From the NCBI RefSeq assembly GCF_003992625.1, contig NZ_RZMW01000043.1:124001-188000 (forward strand): DNA of 64,000 nt, read 5' to 3'. The notes under the pieces are model-generated. The model ran no database searches and was not told where the DNA came from. It saw only the letters and a list, made by a program, of their open reading frames with translations. Position numbers and translations under genes: made by a program. The stretch comes from Pelagibacterium lentulum (GTDB lineage Bacteria; Pseudomonadota; Alphaproteobacteria; Rhizobiales; Devosiaceae). Positions 18,666-30,353 of this stretch are shown here, one piece after another; positions within the stretch are counted from its first letter, which is position 1; each line of letters opens with the position of its first letter.

Positions 18666-19453
18666 GCCACTGCCCTCGCGTCGGCGATTTCGCCGCGCAA
18701 TCCCTGCACGACATCGTTGAACTCGGCTTCATACATGACGGAAAGGTCGCGCGGACGCGCAAAGCCGATTTTGTGAACCTTGAGGATCTTGCCCGGCCGG
18801 GCACTCATCACATGCACATTGTCGGCCAGAAACACCGCTTCACGCAGATCATGCGTCACAAGAACAATCGTGACGTCCTGACTCGCGTGCAGATCGCGAA
18901 TGACCTGCCAGAGTTCCTCGCGGGTAAAAGCATCGAGCGCTCCGAAAGGCTCATCGAGCATCAACAATTCCGGCTCGTGAATAAGCGCACGGCAGAGATT
19001 GGCGCGCTGCTGCATCCCGCCTGACAACTGCCAGGGGTACTTTGAGCCGAAGCCCTTAAGGCCAACCGTTTCGAGAAGGTGTTCGGCTTTCTCGACATAC
19101 TCTTTCTTGTGCTTACGCAGCCGACGCCGATGCCTTTCAACGATCTCGAGCGGCAAAAGCACATTGTCGAGCGTTGTGCGCCAAGGCAGCATTGTGGGGT
19201 TTTGAAAGGCCATGCCGACAATCGAAACCGGCTTGGTCACATGGATTCCCGCAACGGTTACAAGACCTTGCTGTGGAATATGCAACCCCGTCACAAGCTT
19301 CATCAGCGTGGATTTCCCGCACCCTGATGGCCCAACCACAGCAGCGAACTCCCCGCGCTCGACCACCATGTTGAGACCGGAAACAGCCAGCGTGCCGTCG
19401 GCACCGCCATAGCGCATATCCACATTGTCGATCGTCACCAGACTGGCGCCCAT
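18662..19453 (-). CDS. ABC ATPase, NitT/TauT (SsuB) type
   Basis: ATP-binding subunit of 263 residues. It shows Walker A GPSGCGKST, the signature LSGGMQQRANLCRAL, Walker B ELLMLDEPFGALD and the switch His in VTHDLREAVF. The ATG at 19451-19453 is chosen because AAAGGGG precedes it and the upstream frame is not protein-like. It is coupled to the permease by a 4-bp overlap. Between it and the upstream binding-protein gene is a strong hairpin, so it is probably made at lower levels than the binding protein. Confidence 0.92.
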   Translation of the reverse strand: MGASLVTIDNVDMRYGGADGTLAVSGLNMVVERGEFAAVVGPSGCGKSTLMKLVTGLHIPQQGLVTVAGIHVTKPVSIVGMAFQNPTMLPWRTTLDNVLLPLEIVERHRRRLRKHKKEYVEKAEHLLETVGLKGFGSKYPWQLSGGMQQRANLCRALIHEPELLMLDEPFGALDAFTREELWQVIRDLHASQDVTIVLVTHDLREAVFLADNVHVMSARPGKILKVHKIGFARPRDLSVMYEAEFNDVVQGLRGEIADARAVA

Positions 19454-19473
19454 GACATACCCCTTTCCCCCGA

Positions 19474-19501
19474 AAAATACCGGGCGCGCAACCGCGCCCG
19501 G
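19474..19501 (-). terminator. Intercistronic hairpin after the binding-protein gene
   Basis: Nine-base-pair GC stem CCGGGCGCG/CGCGCCCGG with a 4-nt loop (19480-19501), followed on the minus strand by TATTTTTCGG. It sits 20 bp after the binding-protein stop and 27 bp before the ATPase start, so it probably terminates part of the transcripts inside the operon. Confidence 0.75.
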
Positions 19502-19520
19502 CCCATTCCTTATGCTCGCC

Positions 19521-20549
19521 TTACGGCAGCATGCGCTCTTCCATTGGCGGCAGGTAGCTTGCGTCAAAGACATCTGCCGCCGAAATATCGCTCTGAATAC
19601 CGATTGACAGCTTGAGCTGTTCGATCGCGGAATTAAGCCGGTCCATATCGACACCGCCCATGCCGTTTTCCTGCACATAAGCCGTGTTGATATTCATCTC
19701 GTTGGCCATCTGCAAACGCTCGAGTTCAATATTGACATCGAGAATTTCGTTGGCAGCGACGACAGCCTCTGCCCCTTGCCGTGGATCGGCAACCGCATCG
19801 GCAAACCCCTTGGCCAACGCGCGTAGCATACCTTTGACAACTTCGGGATTGGCTTCGGCGAAATCGGTATTGACCATGATCGCATTGCCATAGAGATCGA
19901 GCCCATGATCGGCCATCAGGATCGGAACGATGTCTTCATCTTCAATACCCTGAGCCTTGAGATTCAGGATCACCGAGAAAGCAAAGCCAAAAACCGCGTC
20001 GACATCGCCTTGCGCGAGCATGGGCTCACGCACGGGAAAACCGATGGATTCAATGGTGATGTCGGAAGTGTCGATTCCCGATGCCTCGACAAATGCAGGC
20101 CACTGCGCAAAGGCACCATCGGGCGGTGGTGCGCCAAGCGTCTTGCCCTCCAGCGATGCCGGATCTTCGGTGACTCCAAGCGAGCGCCGCCCCACCACCG
20201 CAAAGGTCGGGGTCTCATAGATCATCATGATCGCCTTGATCGGCTGATCGGGATCTTCATCAAGAAACTTGATAAGCGAGTTGATGTCGCCAAAGCCCAT
20301 GTCATAGGTGCCGGTAGCGACACGCGGAATGACTTCGACCGAGCCGGCGCCGACGTCAAATGTTACATCCAGCCCTTCGTCGGCGAAATGGCCATTGGCT
20401 TGCGCCAGCATGAAGCCAGCGGCCGGACCTTCGATCCGCCAGTCCAGCGTAAATCTAACAGGCGTGTTTTGCCCAAGTGCCGGCGCAACTAGACCCGCTG
20501 AGGTGATCAGCGCGCCCGCCGCCAGCGCAAATATTCTGCGATTGAACAT
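19521..20549 (-). CDS. ABC substrate-binding protein, NMT1/THI5-like (NitT/TauT family)
   Basis: Periplasmic binding protein of about 342 residues. A signal peptide is clear (MFNRRIFALAAGALITSAGLV..., cleavage near ALGQ). The mature part shows the family pattern DWRIEGPAAGFMLAQANGHF, then GSVEVIPRVATGTYDMGFGDIN, resembling ThiY and SsuA relatives. The ATG at 20547-20549 has AGGGAAG at good spacing. It is first in the importer operon. Ligands in this family include pyrimidines, riboflavin and sulphonates; none can be chosen here. No TPP or FMN riboswitch is seen upstream. Confidence 0.9.
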   Translation of the reverse strand: MFNRRIFALAAGALITSAGLVAPALGQNTPVRFTLDWRIEGPAAGFMLAQANGHFADEGLDVTFDVGAGSVEVIPRVATGTYDMGFGDINSLIKFLDEDPDQPIKAIMMIYETPTFAVVGRRSLGVTEDPASLEGKTLGAPPPDGAFAQWPAFVEASGIDTSDITIESIGFPVREPMLAQGDVDAVFGFAFSVILNLKAQGIEDEDIVPILMADHGLDLYGNAIMVNTDFAEANPEVVKGMLRALAKGFADAVADPRQGAEAVVAANEILDVNIELERLQMANEMNINTAYVQENGMGGVDMDRLNSAIEQLKLSIGIQSDISAADVFDASYLPPMEERMLP

Positions 20550-20709
20550 GATTTGTGCTTCCCTTGTTTCCCTTGCCAATGGATAGAAGCGCCCATTTTT
20601 TTGACTGGCAAGTAAAAAATTCTATTTTGTGAGCACGAAAACAACTTTGATTACCAGTTAAGCACGGCGCCTATGGTGGTCGCTGAATTTGTATGCAACT
20701 GGCTTCCCG

Positions 20710-21174
20710 TCAAACAGGCAGTCCCGCGTAAGGCTTAACCTCGCGGATGCTCATATTGGAATGAACGCGCGCGATTCCCGGTAGCCTGGCCACGAGTTCG
20801 CGATGCAATTGGGCAAACGCTTCCGCATCCCGGCACACAACCCGCAAGATATAGTCGGACTGACCCGCCATCAGATGGCATTCGAGAATCTCGGGGATTG
20901 CCCGAACTGCGTTCTCGAATGCTTCGAGCACCGGCTCGCTCTGACTGACCAGCGAAACCTCGATAAAAAACTGCATGGCAAAGCCAAGCTGACGACGATC
21001 CAGCGTTGCGCCGTATCCAGCTATCAGGCCGCGATCTTCCAGCGATTTCAGTCGGCGATGGCAAGCTGATGCACTCAAACCCACAACATTGCCCAGTTCT
21101 GCCATGCTGCGCGCCGAATTGTCCTGCACAGCACGCAATATCTTGCGATCAAGTTCGGAAAGTTGAATTTTCAT
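20710..21174 (-). CDS. Lrp/AsnC-family regulator (probable alanine dehydrogenase regulator)
   Basis: Regulator of 154 residues. The N-terminal helix-turn-helix is clear (LSELDRKILRAVQDNSARSMAELGNVVGLSASACHRRLKSLE), followed by a RAM/AsnC domain with GQSDYILRVVCRDAEAF. It is divergent from ald with 127 bp between start codons. Lrp-family proteins such as AldR and BkdR commonly control a divergent amino-acid gene, so control of ald with alanine as effector is a reasonable inference. The ATG at 21172-21174 is the only start giving a typical Lrp N-terminus. Confidence 0.92.
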   Translation of the reverse strand: MKIQLSELDRKILRAVQDNSARSMAELGNVVGLSASACHRRLKSLEDRGLIAGYGATLDRRQLGFAMQFFIEVSLVSQSEPVLEAFENAVRAIPEILECHLMAGQSDYILRVVCRDAEAFAQLHRELVARLPGIARVHSNMSIREVKPYAGLPV

Positions 21175-21186
21175 CAAAACTCTGCC

Positions 21187-21237
21187 GGAATTTTGCGAAT
21201 AGCATTGCAATAATAGCGAGTTGAGGTGGAATTTTGC
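21187..21237. promoter_or_regulatory. Putative Lrp-type binding region between the regulator and ald
   Basis: Two exact copies of GGAATTTTGC, at 21187-21196 and 21228-21237, start 41 bp apart, close to four helical turns. GCATTGCAAT lies between them. Octameric Lrp proteins often bind such phased, AT-rich half-sites. The pair lies between the divergent Lrp gene and ald. Confidence 0.5.
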
Positions 21238-21301
21238 AACCTTTATGCGCGCATTCCGCCCTATTCTGTCCCGACTGACGAAAAAGCAGAGGGGAACAAC
21301 A

Positions 21302-22417
21302 ATGCGCATCGGCGTACCGAGAGAAATCAAAAACCATGAATATCGGGTCGGCCTGACCCCAGAAAGCGTTGCCGAACTGGCAGGCGCAGGCCACGAAATC
21401 CTGGTGGAAACCCAGGCCGGCGCCGGGATCGGCGCGAGCGATGACGAGTATGGTGCGGCAGGCGCAAAAATCGCCCCGGACGCAAAGACGGTTTTCTCGT
21501 CCTCGGAAATGATCGTCAAAGTCAAAGAGCCGCAAGCCGAAGAACGTGCAATGCTCCGCGAGGATCAGTTGCTCTTTACCTACCTCCATCTCGCCCCTGA
21601 CCCCGAGCAAACCGCCGACCTCATAAAGTCAGGCGCGGTCTGCATCGCCTATGAAACCGTGACCGACACAGCAGGCGGACTGCCCCTGCTCAAGCCCATG
21701 AGCCAGGTCGCCGGTCGCATGTCGATACAGGCCGGCGCGACAGCACTTGAAAAGGCCCACGGAGGACGCGGTATGCTGCTCGGCGGCGTGCCGGGCGTAA
21801 GCCCCGCCAAAGTGACAATCATCGGCGGCGGCGTTGTTGGCTTCAATGCCGCGCAAATGGCTGTCGGAATGCATGCCGATGTAACGATCCTGGACAAGAG
21901 CTCGGTCGCGCTTGAGCGTCTTTCCAACCATTTCGAGGCCTCCGCAAAGGTCGTTTTTGCCAGCAAGGCGGCAGTTGCCGAAACGGTGGCGCAATCGGAC
22001 CTGGTTATCGGCGCCGTTCTTGTCCCCGGCGCCGCCGCGCCGAAAATTGTAACGCGCGGCATGCTCAAAACTATGCAGCAAGGGGCAGTTCTGGTCGATG
22101 TCGCGATCGATCAGGGCGGTTGCTTTGAAACCTCCAAGCCAACGACACATGCCGACCCGACATACATTGTCGACGATATCGTGCATTATTGCGTGGCCAA
22201 CATGCCGGGTGCCGTTGCGCGTACCTCAACCTATGCGCTCAATAACGTCACTCTGCCCTTTGCTCTGGCACTGGCCAACAAAGGGTGGAAGCAGGCGCTC
22301 AAGGACGACACGCACCTGCGCAACGGACTCAATATCGCGCATGGACTAGTCACATGCGCGCCGGTGGCCGAAGTGTTGGGGTATGATTTTGTGCCTGGGG
22401 AATCCGTTCTGGCCTGA
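21302..22417 (+). CDS. ald: Alanine dehydrogenase
   Basis: Cytosolic NAD-dependent enzyme that interconverts L-alanine and pyruvate plus ammonia. Its 371 residues have normal length. It opens [20 protein letters not shown], has the substrate-site region [10 protein letters not shown], and the Rossmann motif [20 protein letters not shown]. The C-terminal half keeps [12 protein letters not shown]. The ATG at 21302 follows AGAGGGGAACA. It is divergent from an Lrp-type regulator. A hairpin 15 bp after the stop may serve as its terminator. Confidence 0.96.
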   Translation: MRIGVPREIKNHEYRVGLTPESVAELAGAGHEILVETQAGAGIGASDDEYGAAGAKIAPDAKTVFSSSEMIVKVKEPQAEERAMLREDQLLFTYLHLAPDPEQTADLIKSGAVCIAYETVTDTAGGLPLLKPMSQVAGRMSIQAGATALEKAHGGRGMLLGGVPGVSPAKVTIIGGGVVGFNAAQMAVGMHADVTILDKSSVALERLSNHFEASAKVVFASKAAVAETVAQSDLVIGAVLVPGAAAPKIVTRGMLKTMQQGAVLVDVAIDQGGCFETSKPTTHADPTYIVDDIVHYCVANMPGAVARTSTYALNNVTLPFALALANKGWKQALKDDTHLRNGLNIAHGLVTCAPVAEVLGYDFVPGESVLA

Positions 22418-22420
22418 GGT

Positions 22421-22456
22421 GGAAGAAAAATGGGAACGCGAGGGTTTCGCGTTCCC
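22421..22456. terminator. Bidirectional-looking hairpin between ald and the Gly-Pro repeat gene
   Basis: Perfect 10-bp stem GGGAACGCGA/TCGCGTTCCC with a 5-nt loop (22432-22456). On the minus strand it is followed by CATTTTTCTTCC, so it can terminate the repeat-protein transcript. On the plus strand it lies 15 bp after the ald stop but lacks a T run. Confidence 0.7.
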
Positions 22457-22597
22457 TGTGGAGGAGCATGGGGCAAACTTGGAGCGGAACGAGCCTTTGC
22501 GAGGCGTTGATCTCGCTCCAAGCTCTTGTTTGGTCGTGAGACCGAACCGGAGACACAGCAACTTTTCGCTGCATGATCCTCCGGTCCTAATCGCGCT

Positions 22598-23434
22598 CTA
22601 GCGCACGTAGATCTTCAGCGTACCGCCATCAACGCCAGCGGCGAGAATGTCGCTGGCACTGCGCCGATTTTGCTGAAGCATTGCCAAAACCAGCGGATTG
22701 CTGCTGGCCGCGCCGTGGATCGCGCTGATCCCATTGAATTGAGCAAGATTCATAGCCTGATCACGAATGGGACCGCATAGGCCGATAAGCTGGATGTCGA
22801 CCGGGCCGTTCCAGCCTGCGACCGTACCGACCGCCGTACGCATTTGAGCGATGAGATTGAGCAACGGGGCGGCATTCTGTCCCTGACATTGACCGGGCAT
22901 TGTGGTCAGCGTCTGCACAGAACCCACGATCGCACCGGGTCCGCCTGGCCCACCGGGTCCGCCTGGCCCACCGGGACCGCCTGGTCCACCGGGACCGCCC
23001 GGCCCACCGGGTCCGCCTGGTCCACCGGGACCAGCAGGATCGCAGCTCCCGCCGATCTGAACGCATGCATCGAGCAGTCCGCCGCTGCCGCCCACATTTG
23101 CGGTAGCGCTCACGAGACCGCCTCCGCTACCGCTGGTAAGTAAGTCAGCGTCCACGCCGACCAACGATCCGTTTCCGGCACTCACATTGGCATTGGCAAG
23201 AGATCCGCCTGACGAGTTGGAGCCGATATTGGCGTCGAGCACATTGCCTCCTCCGCCGCCGAGTCCGAGATTGACCGTACCGCTGCTGCCCGCGCTACCG
23301 CTGCCAATGGTAACTAACGCACCGCTGTCCTTGTCGCCAATAATACCCAGCAGACTGTTCTGAGCCATTATCGGCGTTGTTAGCGCACTTACTCCCAAAA
23401 GCGCGCCTGCAATAAGTCCTAGTGTTCGATTCAT
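22598..23434 (-). CDS. Secreted collagen-like Gly-Pro-Gly repeat protein
   Basis: Protein of 278 residues with a signal peptide (MNRTLGLIAGALLGVSALT..., cleavage near IMAQ). It then has a Gly/Ser/Asn-rich low-complexity region (about 45-125) and a short segment with two Cys (CVQIGGSC). An uninterrupted run of Gly-Pro-Gly triplets follows (about 133-166). The C-terminal domain of about 110 residues has two more Cys and a helical MRTAVGTVAGW/MNLAQFNG pattern. A G-P-G repeat fits either a collagen-like helix or a polyglycine-II bundle. Function is unknown; an extracellular or envelope structural role is likely. No export partner lies beside it. Confidence 0.7.
   Translation of the reverse strand: MNRTLGLIAGALLGVSALTTPIMAQNSLLGIIGDKDSGALVTIGSGSAGSSGTVNLGLGGGGGNVLDANIGSNSSGGSLANANVSAGNGSLVGVDADLLTSGSGGGLVSATANVGGSGGLLDACVQIGGSCDPAGPGGPGGPGGPGGPGGPGGPGGPGGPGGPGGPGAIVGSVQTLTTMPGQCQGQNAAPLLNLIAQMRTAVGTVAGWNGPVDIQLIGLCGPIRDQAMNLAQFNGISAIHGAASSNPLVLAMLQQNRRSASDILAAGVDGGTLKIYVR
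22935..23033. repeat. 18-bp tandem repeat encoding Gly-Pro-Gly units
   Basis: Five near-identical 18-bp units (CCGGGTCCGCCTGGCCCA and variants) plus a half unit lie in tandem inside the repeat-protein gene. The variation is only at third codon positions, so the repeat is held by protein-level selection but remains prone to slippage. Confidence 0.9.
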
Positions 23435-23909
23435 TGAAGCCTCCGTTATGCAATTGCGACCAACCGCTTGGCCGCCTCAAAAAGGCACTAATGAAGCCAT
23501 ACCGCGCCATTTTGACGCATTCAAACTCGAGCACTAGCCGCTCGCCCTTCCGCGCCCCCGGCGGATCTGGCCGCATAAGTCATAACTTATCATTATTTCT
23601 CTTTAATAACAATTATATAGCTTGAGCTCTTCACCTCAACTCACTGCGTAGTCAAACTTTAATGATTCCAATCACCTAGCGGCATTCTTTGACAAAATGC
23701 CGCAGGACGATCTATTGACAACTTTACTAGATTGTGAATCGAAATTGAAATTTTGAAGCGTTCTTGCAATAGGCAAGTAACCGCATGGCCGGTGCTAAAT
23801 GGGCGATATCAAAGCGAAATACGGGCATTGACGATATTGCGGTCGCGCAAGACAGCAGGGGGCAGCGGCCCGGCGCGCGTGATTGCTCACCCAACCGACG
23901 ATTTGGGAT
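23435..23909. other. 475-bp stretch without a convincing gene
   Basis: The part nearest the repeat-protein gene is AT-rich for this genome (about 23580-23760) and probably holds its promoter, but no element can be named with confidence. An 8-bp inverted repeat GCGGCATT/AATGCCGC with a 9-nt loop lies at 23679-23703. Short open frames here lack ribosome-binding sites and protein-like composition. The stretch from about 23760 to 23909 is the region downstream of glgX and shows no strong terminator. Confidence 0.6.
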
Positions 23910-25925
23910 TTACTCGGCTTTTGCAGCCAGAATGACCACACTGCGCGAGGGAAGCGTCAAGTGACCGGATTTTATCCCGATGCTGGTATCGGCCGCCGAC
24001 ACAAGCTTCACCTCGAAAGTCAGCCCGGATTCTGCCGGCAGGCTGACTTCGACAGGTTCGTGCTTGCGATTGAACCAGACCAGCATGATTTCTCCCGCCT
24101 CGTGTAGAAACATGCCAAGCGTTGACCCATCGGGTTCATTCCAGTCGCGGCTGCTCATCTCCAACCCGTCCGGGCGTAGCCACATGACGTCTTTAAGACC
24201 GCCGGTGCGATCGCCGGTCAGAAAATCATCGGATCGCAAAGCCGGATGGGCCCGCCGAAAAGCGCTTAAAGAAGCCACGTAATCGACGAGGGCGCCATCG
24301 GCATTTTCCCAATCGAGCCAGGTGATCTCGTTGTCCTGCGCATAGGCATTGTTATTGCCGCCCTGCGTACGACCGAACTCATCGCCTGCGGTCAGCATGG
24401 GTGTGCCATGGGACACAAACAGCGTCGCCAGAAGCGCCCGAATGTCCCTGTCGCGGGCAGCAAGAATTGCCGGATCGTCGGTTGGGCCTTCAACGCCATT
24501 GTTCCATGAGTAATTGGTTGAGTGCCCATCGCGATTGTCTTCGCCATTGGCTTGGTTATGCTTGTCCTCGTACGATACAAGATCGGCTAGGGTGAACCCG
24601 TCATGGGCGGCAAGGAAGTTGACGCTGGCCGAAGGCTTACGCCCGTCATGGTTGAACTGGTCGGCTGAACCCGCTAACCGCGTTGCCAGACCATTGAGCG
24701 TAGAGGCCTCTCCTTTCCAAAAGCGCCTGACTTTATCGCGATAACGGTCGTTCCATTCCATGAAAGGTTCACCGAACCGCCCCACATGATAGCCTCCCGG
24801 TCCCGGATCCCAAGGTTCTGCAATCAGCAGGCAATCCTTGAGGATCTTATCGGTGCGGATGCGCTCGAGCAGCTTCGCATCGGGCGAAAAGCCATTCATC
24901 GAACGGCCCAGGATGGTTGCCAGATCAAAGCGGAACCCTGCAATGCCATATTCAGTCACCCAGTACTTCAGGCTATCAACCACCAGATCCTGCACCGCCG
25001 GATGATCGCATTGCAGCGTGTTACCCGTGCCCGCATCGTTGACCATATGCATCTGGCCATCGACTTCCACATGCCGGTAATAGGTGCGGGCATCCAAGCC
25101 TTTCATAGAGAGGACCGGCCCATCTGAATCGCCTTCTCCGGTGTGATTGTAAACCACATCGAGCACGACGCGGATGCCGGCCTCCCGGTAAAGCTCAGTC
25201 AGCGCGCGCAATTCCTGCGGCCCCCGCGGCATGACGCGCGGATCGGGCGCAAAATACGTGACCGGATTATAGCCCCAGACATTGGTAAGGCCCAACGAGG
25301 GCAGGTGCCCATCATCGATCCAGCCAGCCACCGGCATCAGCTCCACCACATCAACACCGATATGCTTGAGGTGGTCGAGCACACGGTGGGTGGTAAGCGC
25401 CGCCACCGTGCCGCGTAGCGGCCCCTGCACCGACGGATGCCGCATCGAGAACGGGCGGACATTCAACTCATAGATGAGGTTCGGTCGCTCGGTCGTAAGC
25501 TTGGGCTTGTCGGTGTTATAGGGCCCTTGCACGAAAGCCTTGGGCATGACCGGCGCGGTATCAACGCTTTCCGGTCTGGGCAATCGCAGCCTGGGACTGC
25601 GTACGAACGTCCTGTCGATCCGGCGGGCATATGGATCGACCAGCAGCTTGTTGGGATCGAAATAATAGCCCTGCGCACGATCATAAGGTCCATCGGCGCG
25701 CAAGCCGTATCGGGCACCGGACGTTAAGCCATCGACATGGACCGTCCAGACATGGCCGTCGCCTTTGCTCATCTCGATCTTGCCGGTTTCCACGTCCTGT
25801 TCGTCGAACAGGCAGACCCAGATCTTTTCGGCCGTCTCGCTATAGACGCCAAACTGCACGCCAGTATCAGTAACCACCGCGCCCAGTTGCACTGACGGTT
25901 TTACGGCCTTCTTGCGTGGCGACAT
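23910..25925 (-). CDS. glgX: GlgX, glycogen debranching enzyme
   Basis: GH13 enzyme that hydrolyses alpha-1,6 branches of phosphorylase-trimmed glycogen. Its 671 residues have normal length. It shows an N-terminal CBM48-like domain (VTDTGVQFGVYSETAEKIWVCLF) and the catalytic barrel motifs VVLDVVYNHTGEG, GFRFDLATILG (nucleophile Asp), LIAEPWDPGPGGY (acid Glu) and NFLAAHDGFTLADL. It is the last gene of the glg operon, 11 bp after pgm. Confidence 0.95.
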   Translation of the reverse strand: MSPRKKAVKPSVQLGAVVTDTGVQFGVYSETAEKIWVCLFDEQDVETGKIEMSKGDGHVWTVHVDGLTSGARYGLRADGPYDRAQGYYFDPNKLLVDPYARRIDRTFVRSPRLRLPRPESVDTAPVMPKAFVQGPYNTDKPKLTTERPNLIYELNVRPFSMRHPSVQGPLRGTVAALTTHRVLDHLKHIGVDVVELMPVAGWIDDGHLPSLGLTNVWGYNPVTYFAPDPRVMPRGPQELRALTELYREAGIRVVLDVVYNHTGEGDSDGPVLSMKGLDARTYYRHVEVDGQMHMVNDAGTGNTLQCDHPAVQDLVVDSLKYWVTEYGIAGFRFDLATILGRSMNGFSPDAKLLERIRTDKILKDCLLIAEPWDPGPGGYHVGRFGEPFMEWNDRYRDKVRRFWKGEASTLNGLATRLAGSADQFNHDGRKPSASVNFLAAHDGFTLADLVSYEDKHNQANGEDNRDGHSTNYSWNNGVEGPTDDPAILAARDRDIRALLATLFVSHGTPMLTAGDEFGRTQGGNNNAYAQDNEITWLDWENADGALVDYVASLSAFRRAHPALRSDDFLTGDRTGGLKDVMWLRPDGLEMSSRDWNEPDGSTLGMFLHEAGEIMLVWFNRKHEPVEVSLPAESGLTFEVKLVSAADTSIGIKSGHLTLPSRSVVILAAKAE

Positions 25926-25936
25926 GAAACGATCCG

Positions 25937-29003
<3,067 letters not shown>

Positions 29004-29007
<4 letters not shown>

Positions 29008-30275
29008 TGGCTTGCGAGATATCGGTTGATCATTGGTTGGGTAATGAGCGTCACGCCGCTTTCGGTGCGCCGGAACCATTTGGTGTCAAATTCGGGATCC
29101 TCGCCAACAACCAGCCCTTCAGGAATATCGACGCGCGCATCCACGACTACTTTATTGAGCCGCGCCCCGCGCGCAATGTTGCAGCGCGGCAAGACCACCG
29201 CCTCGTTGAGCTCGGAATAGGAATTGACCTTGACCCCGGTGAACAGCAGCGTACGACGCAACTGCGCGCCCGAAACAATACAGTCCCCCGAAACCAGTGA
29301 GGAAATCGCATGACCGCGCCGCCCTTCAAGGTCATGCACAAACTTGGCTGGCGGCGTGATCTCGGCATGGGTCCAGATCGGCCATTCACGATCATAAAGA
29401 TCGAGCTGCGGCGTGATATCGGTCAAATCCACATTGGCTTCCCAATAGGCATCGATCGTGCCGACATCCTTCCAGTACGAAACCTGCTCGTGCTCGGATC
29501 GTACGCAGGATCGGGGAAAACGGTGCGCCCATGCCGAGCCGTTTTTGACGATATAGGGGATAATATCCTTGCCAAAGTCGCGGGAGGAGCCCGCAGTCGC
29601 AGCGTCCCGGCGCAACTGGTCCATCAGGAACTTGGTCTCGAAAACATAAATGCCCATCGAGGCCAGCGATATGCCCGGCTTGTCGGGGATCGAGGGCGGG
29701 TCTTTGGGCTTCTCCACGAAATCGATGATCCGGTCGCGCCCATCCACATGCATGACGCCGAAAGCTGAAGCCTCCTTGGTCGGCACCTCGAGGCAGCCCA
29801 CGGTTACATCCGCCCCCGTATCCACATGCTGGCGCAGCATGATTTCATAGTCCATCTTGTAAACGTGGTCGCCAGCCAGAACGACGATATATTTGGCGTT
29901 GTAATCCTCGATAATATCGATGTTCTGATACACCGCATCGGCCGTGCCCGCATACCAGAGATCCTCGGCAACACGCTGGCTGGCGGGAAGAATGTCGAAG
30001 CTTTCGTTACGCTCGGTACGCAGGAAGTTCCACCCGCGCTGCAAATGGCGGATGAGGCTATGCGCCTGATATTGTGTAGCGACTGAAATACGCCGAATGC
30101 CGGAATTGATCGCATTGGATAACGCGAAATCGATGATGCGGGACTTCCCCCCGAAATAGACAGCAGGCTTGGCGCGCCGGTCCGTCAGTTCCATGAGCCG
30201 CGTTCCTCGTCCGCCAGCCAGAACATAAGCCATTGCGTCACGCGCCAGCGGCGCCGGGTTACTCTTTTGCACCAT
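29004..30275 (-). CDS. glgC: GlgC, glucose-1-phosphate adenylyltransferase
   Basis: Makes ADP-glucose from ATP and glucose 1-phosphate, the control point of bacterial glycogen synthesis. The 423-residue protein has the nucleotide-binding start [25 protein letters not shown], the FVEKPKDP motif and a C-terminal left-handed beta-helix region. Allosteric control by glycolytic intermediates is known for the family. AGGAGAGG lies just before its ATG. It is separated from glgB by 78 bp and overlaps glgA. Confidence 0.96.
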
Positions 30276-30353
30276 TTTCCTCTCCTTTGTTACGCGCCCT
30301 CAGGGCTTCCCGTCCCTGTTTTTAGGCTTATTATTGTTTGAAAGGCCGACCCC

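Noticed and set aside
20550-20709. Possible TPP or FMN riboswitch before the NMT1/THI5-like binding protein
   Set aside because: None of the conserved riboswitch core motifs could be found in the 160 bp leader region.
22935-23033. Short tandem repeats that might suggest a CRISPR array
   Set aside because: The units are 18 bp with no spacers, lie inside an open reading frame and vary at third codon positions. They encode Gly-Pro-Gly.
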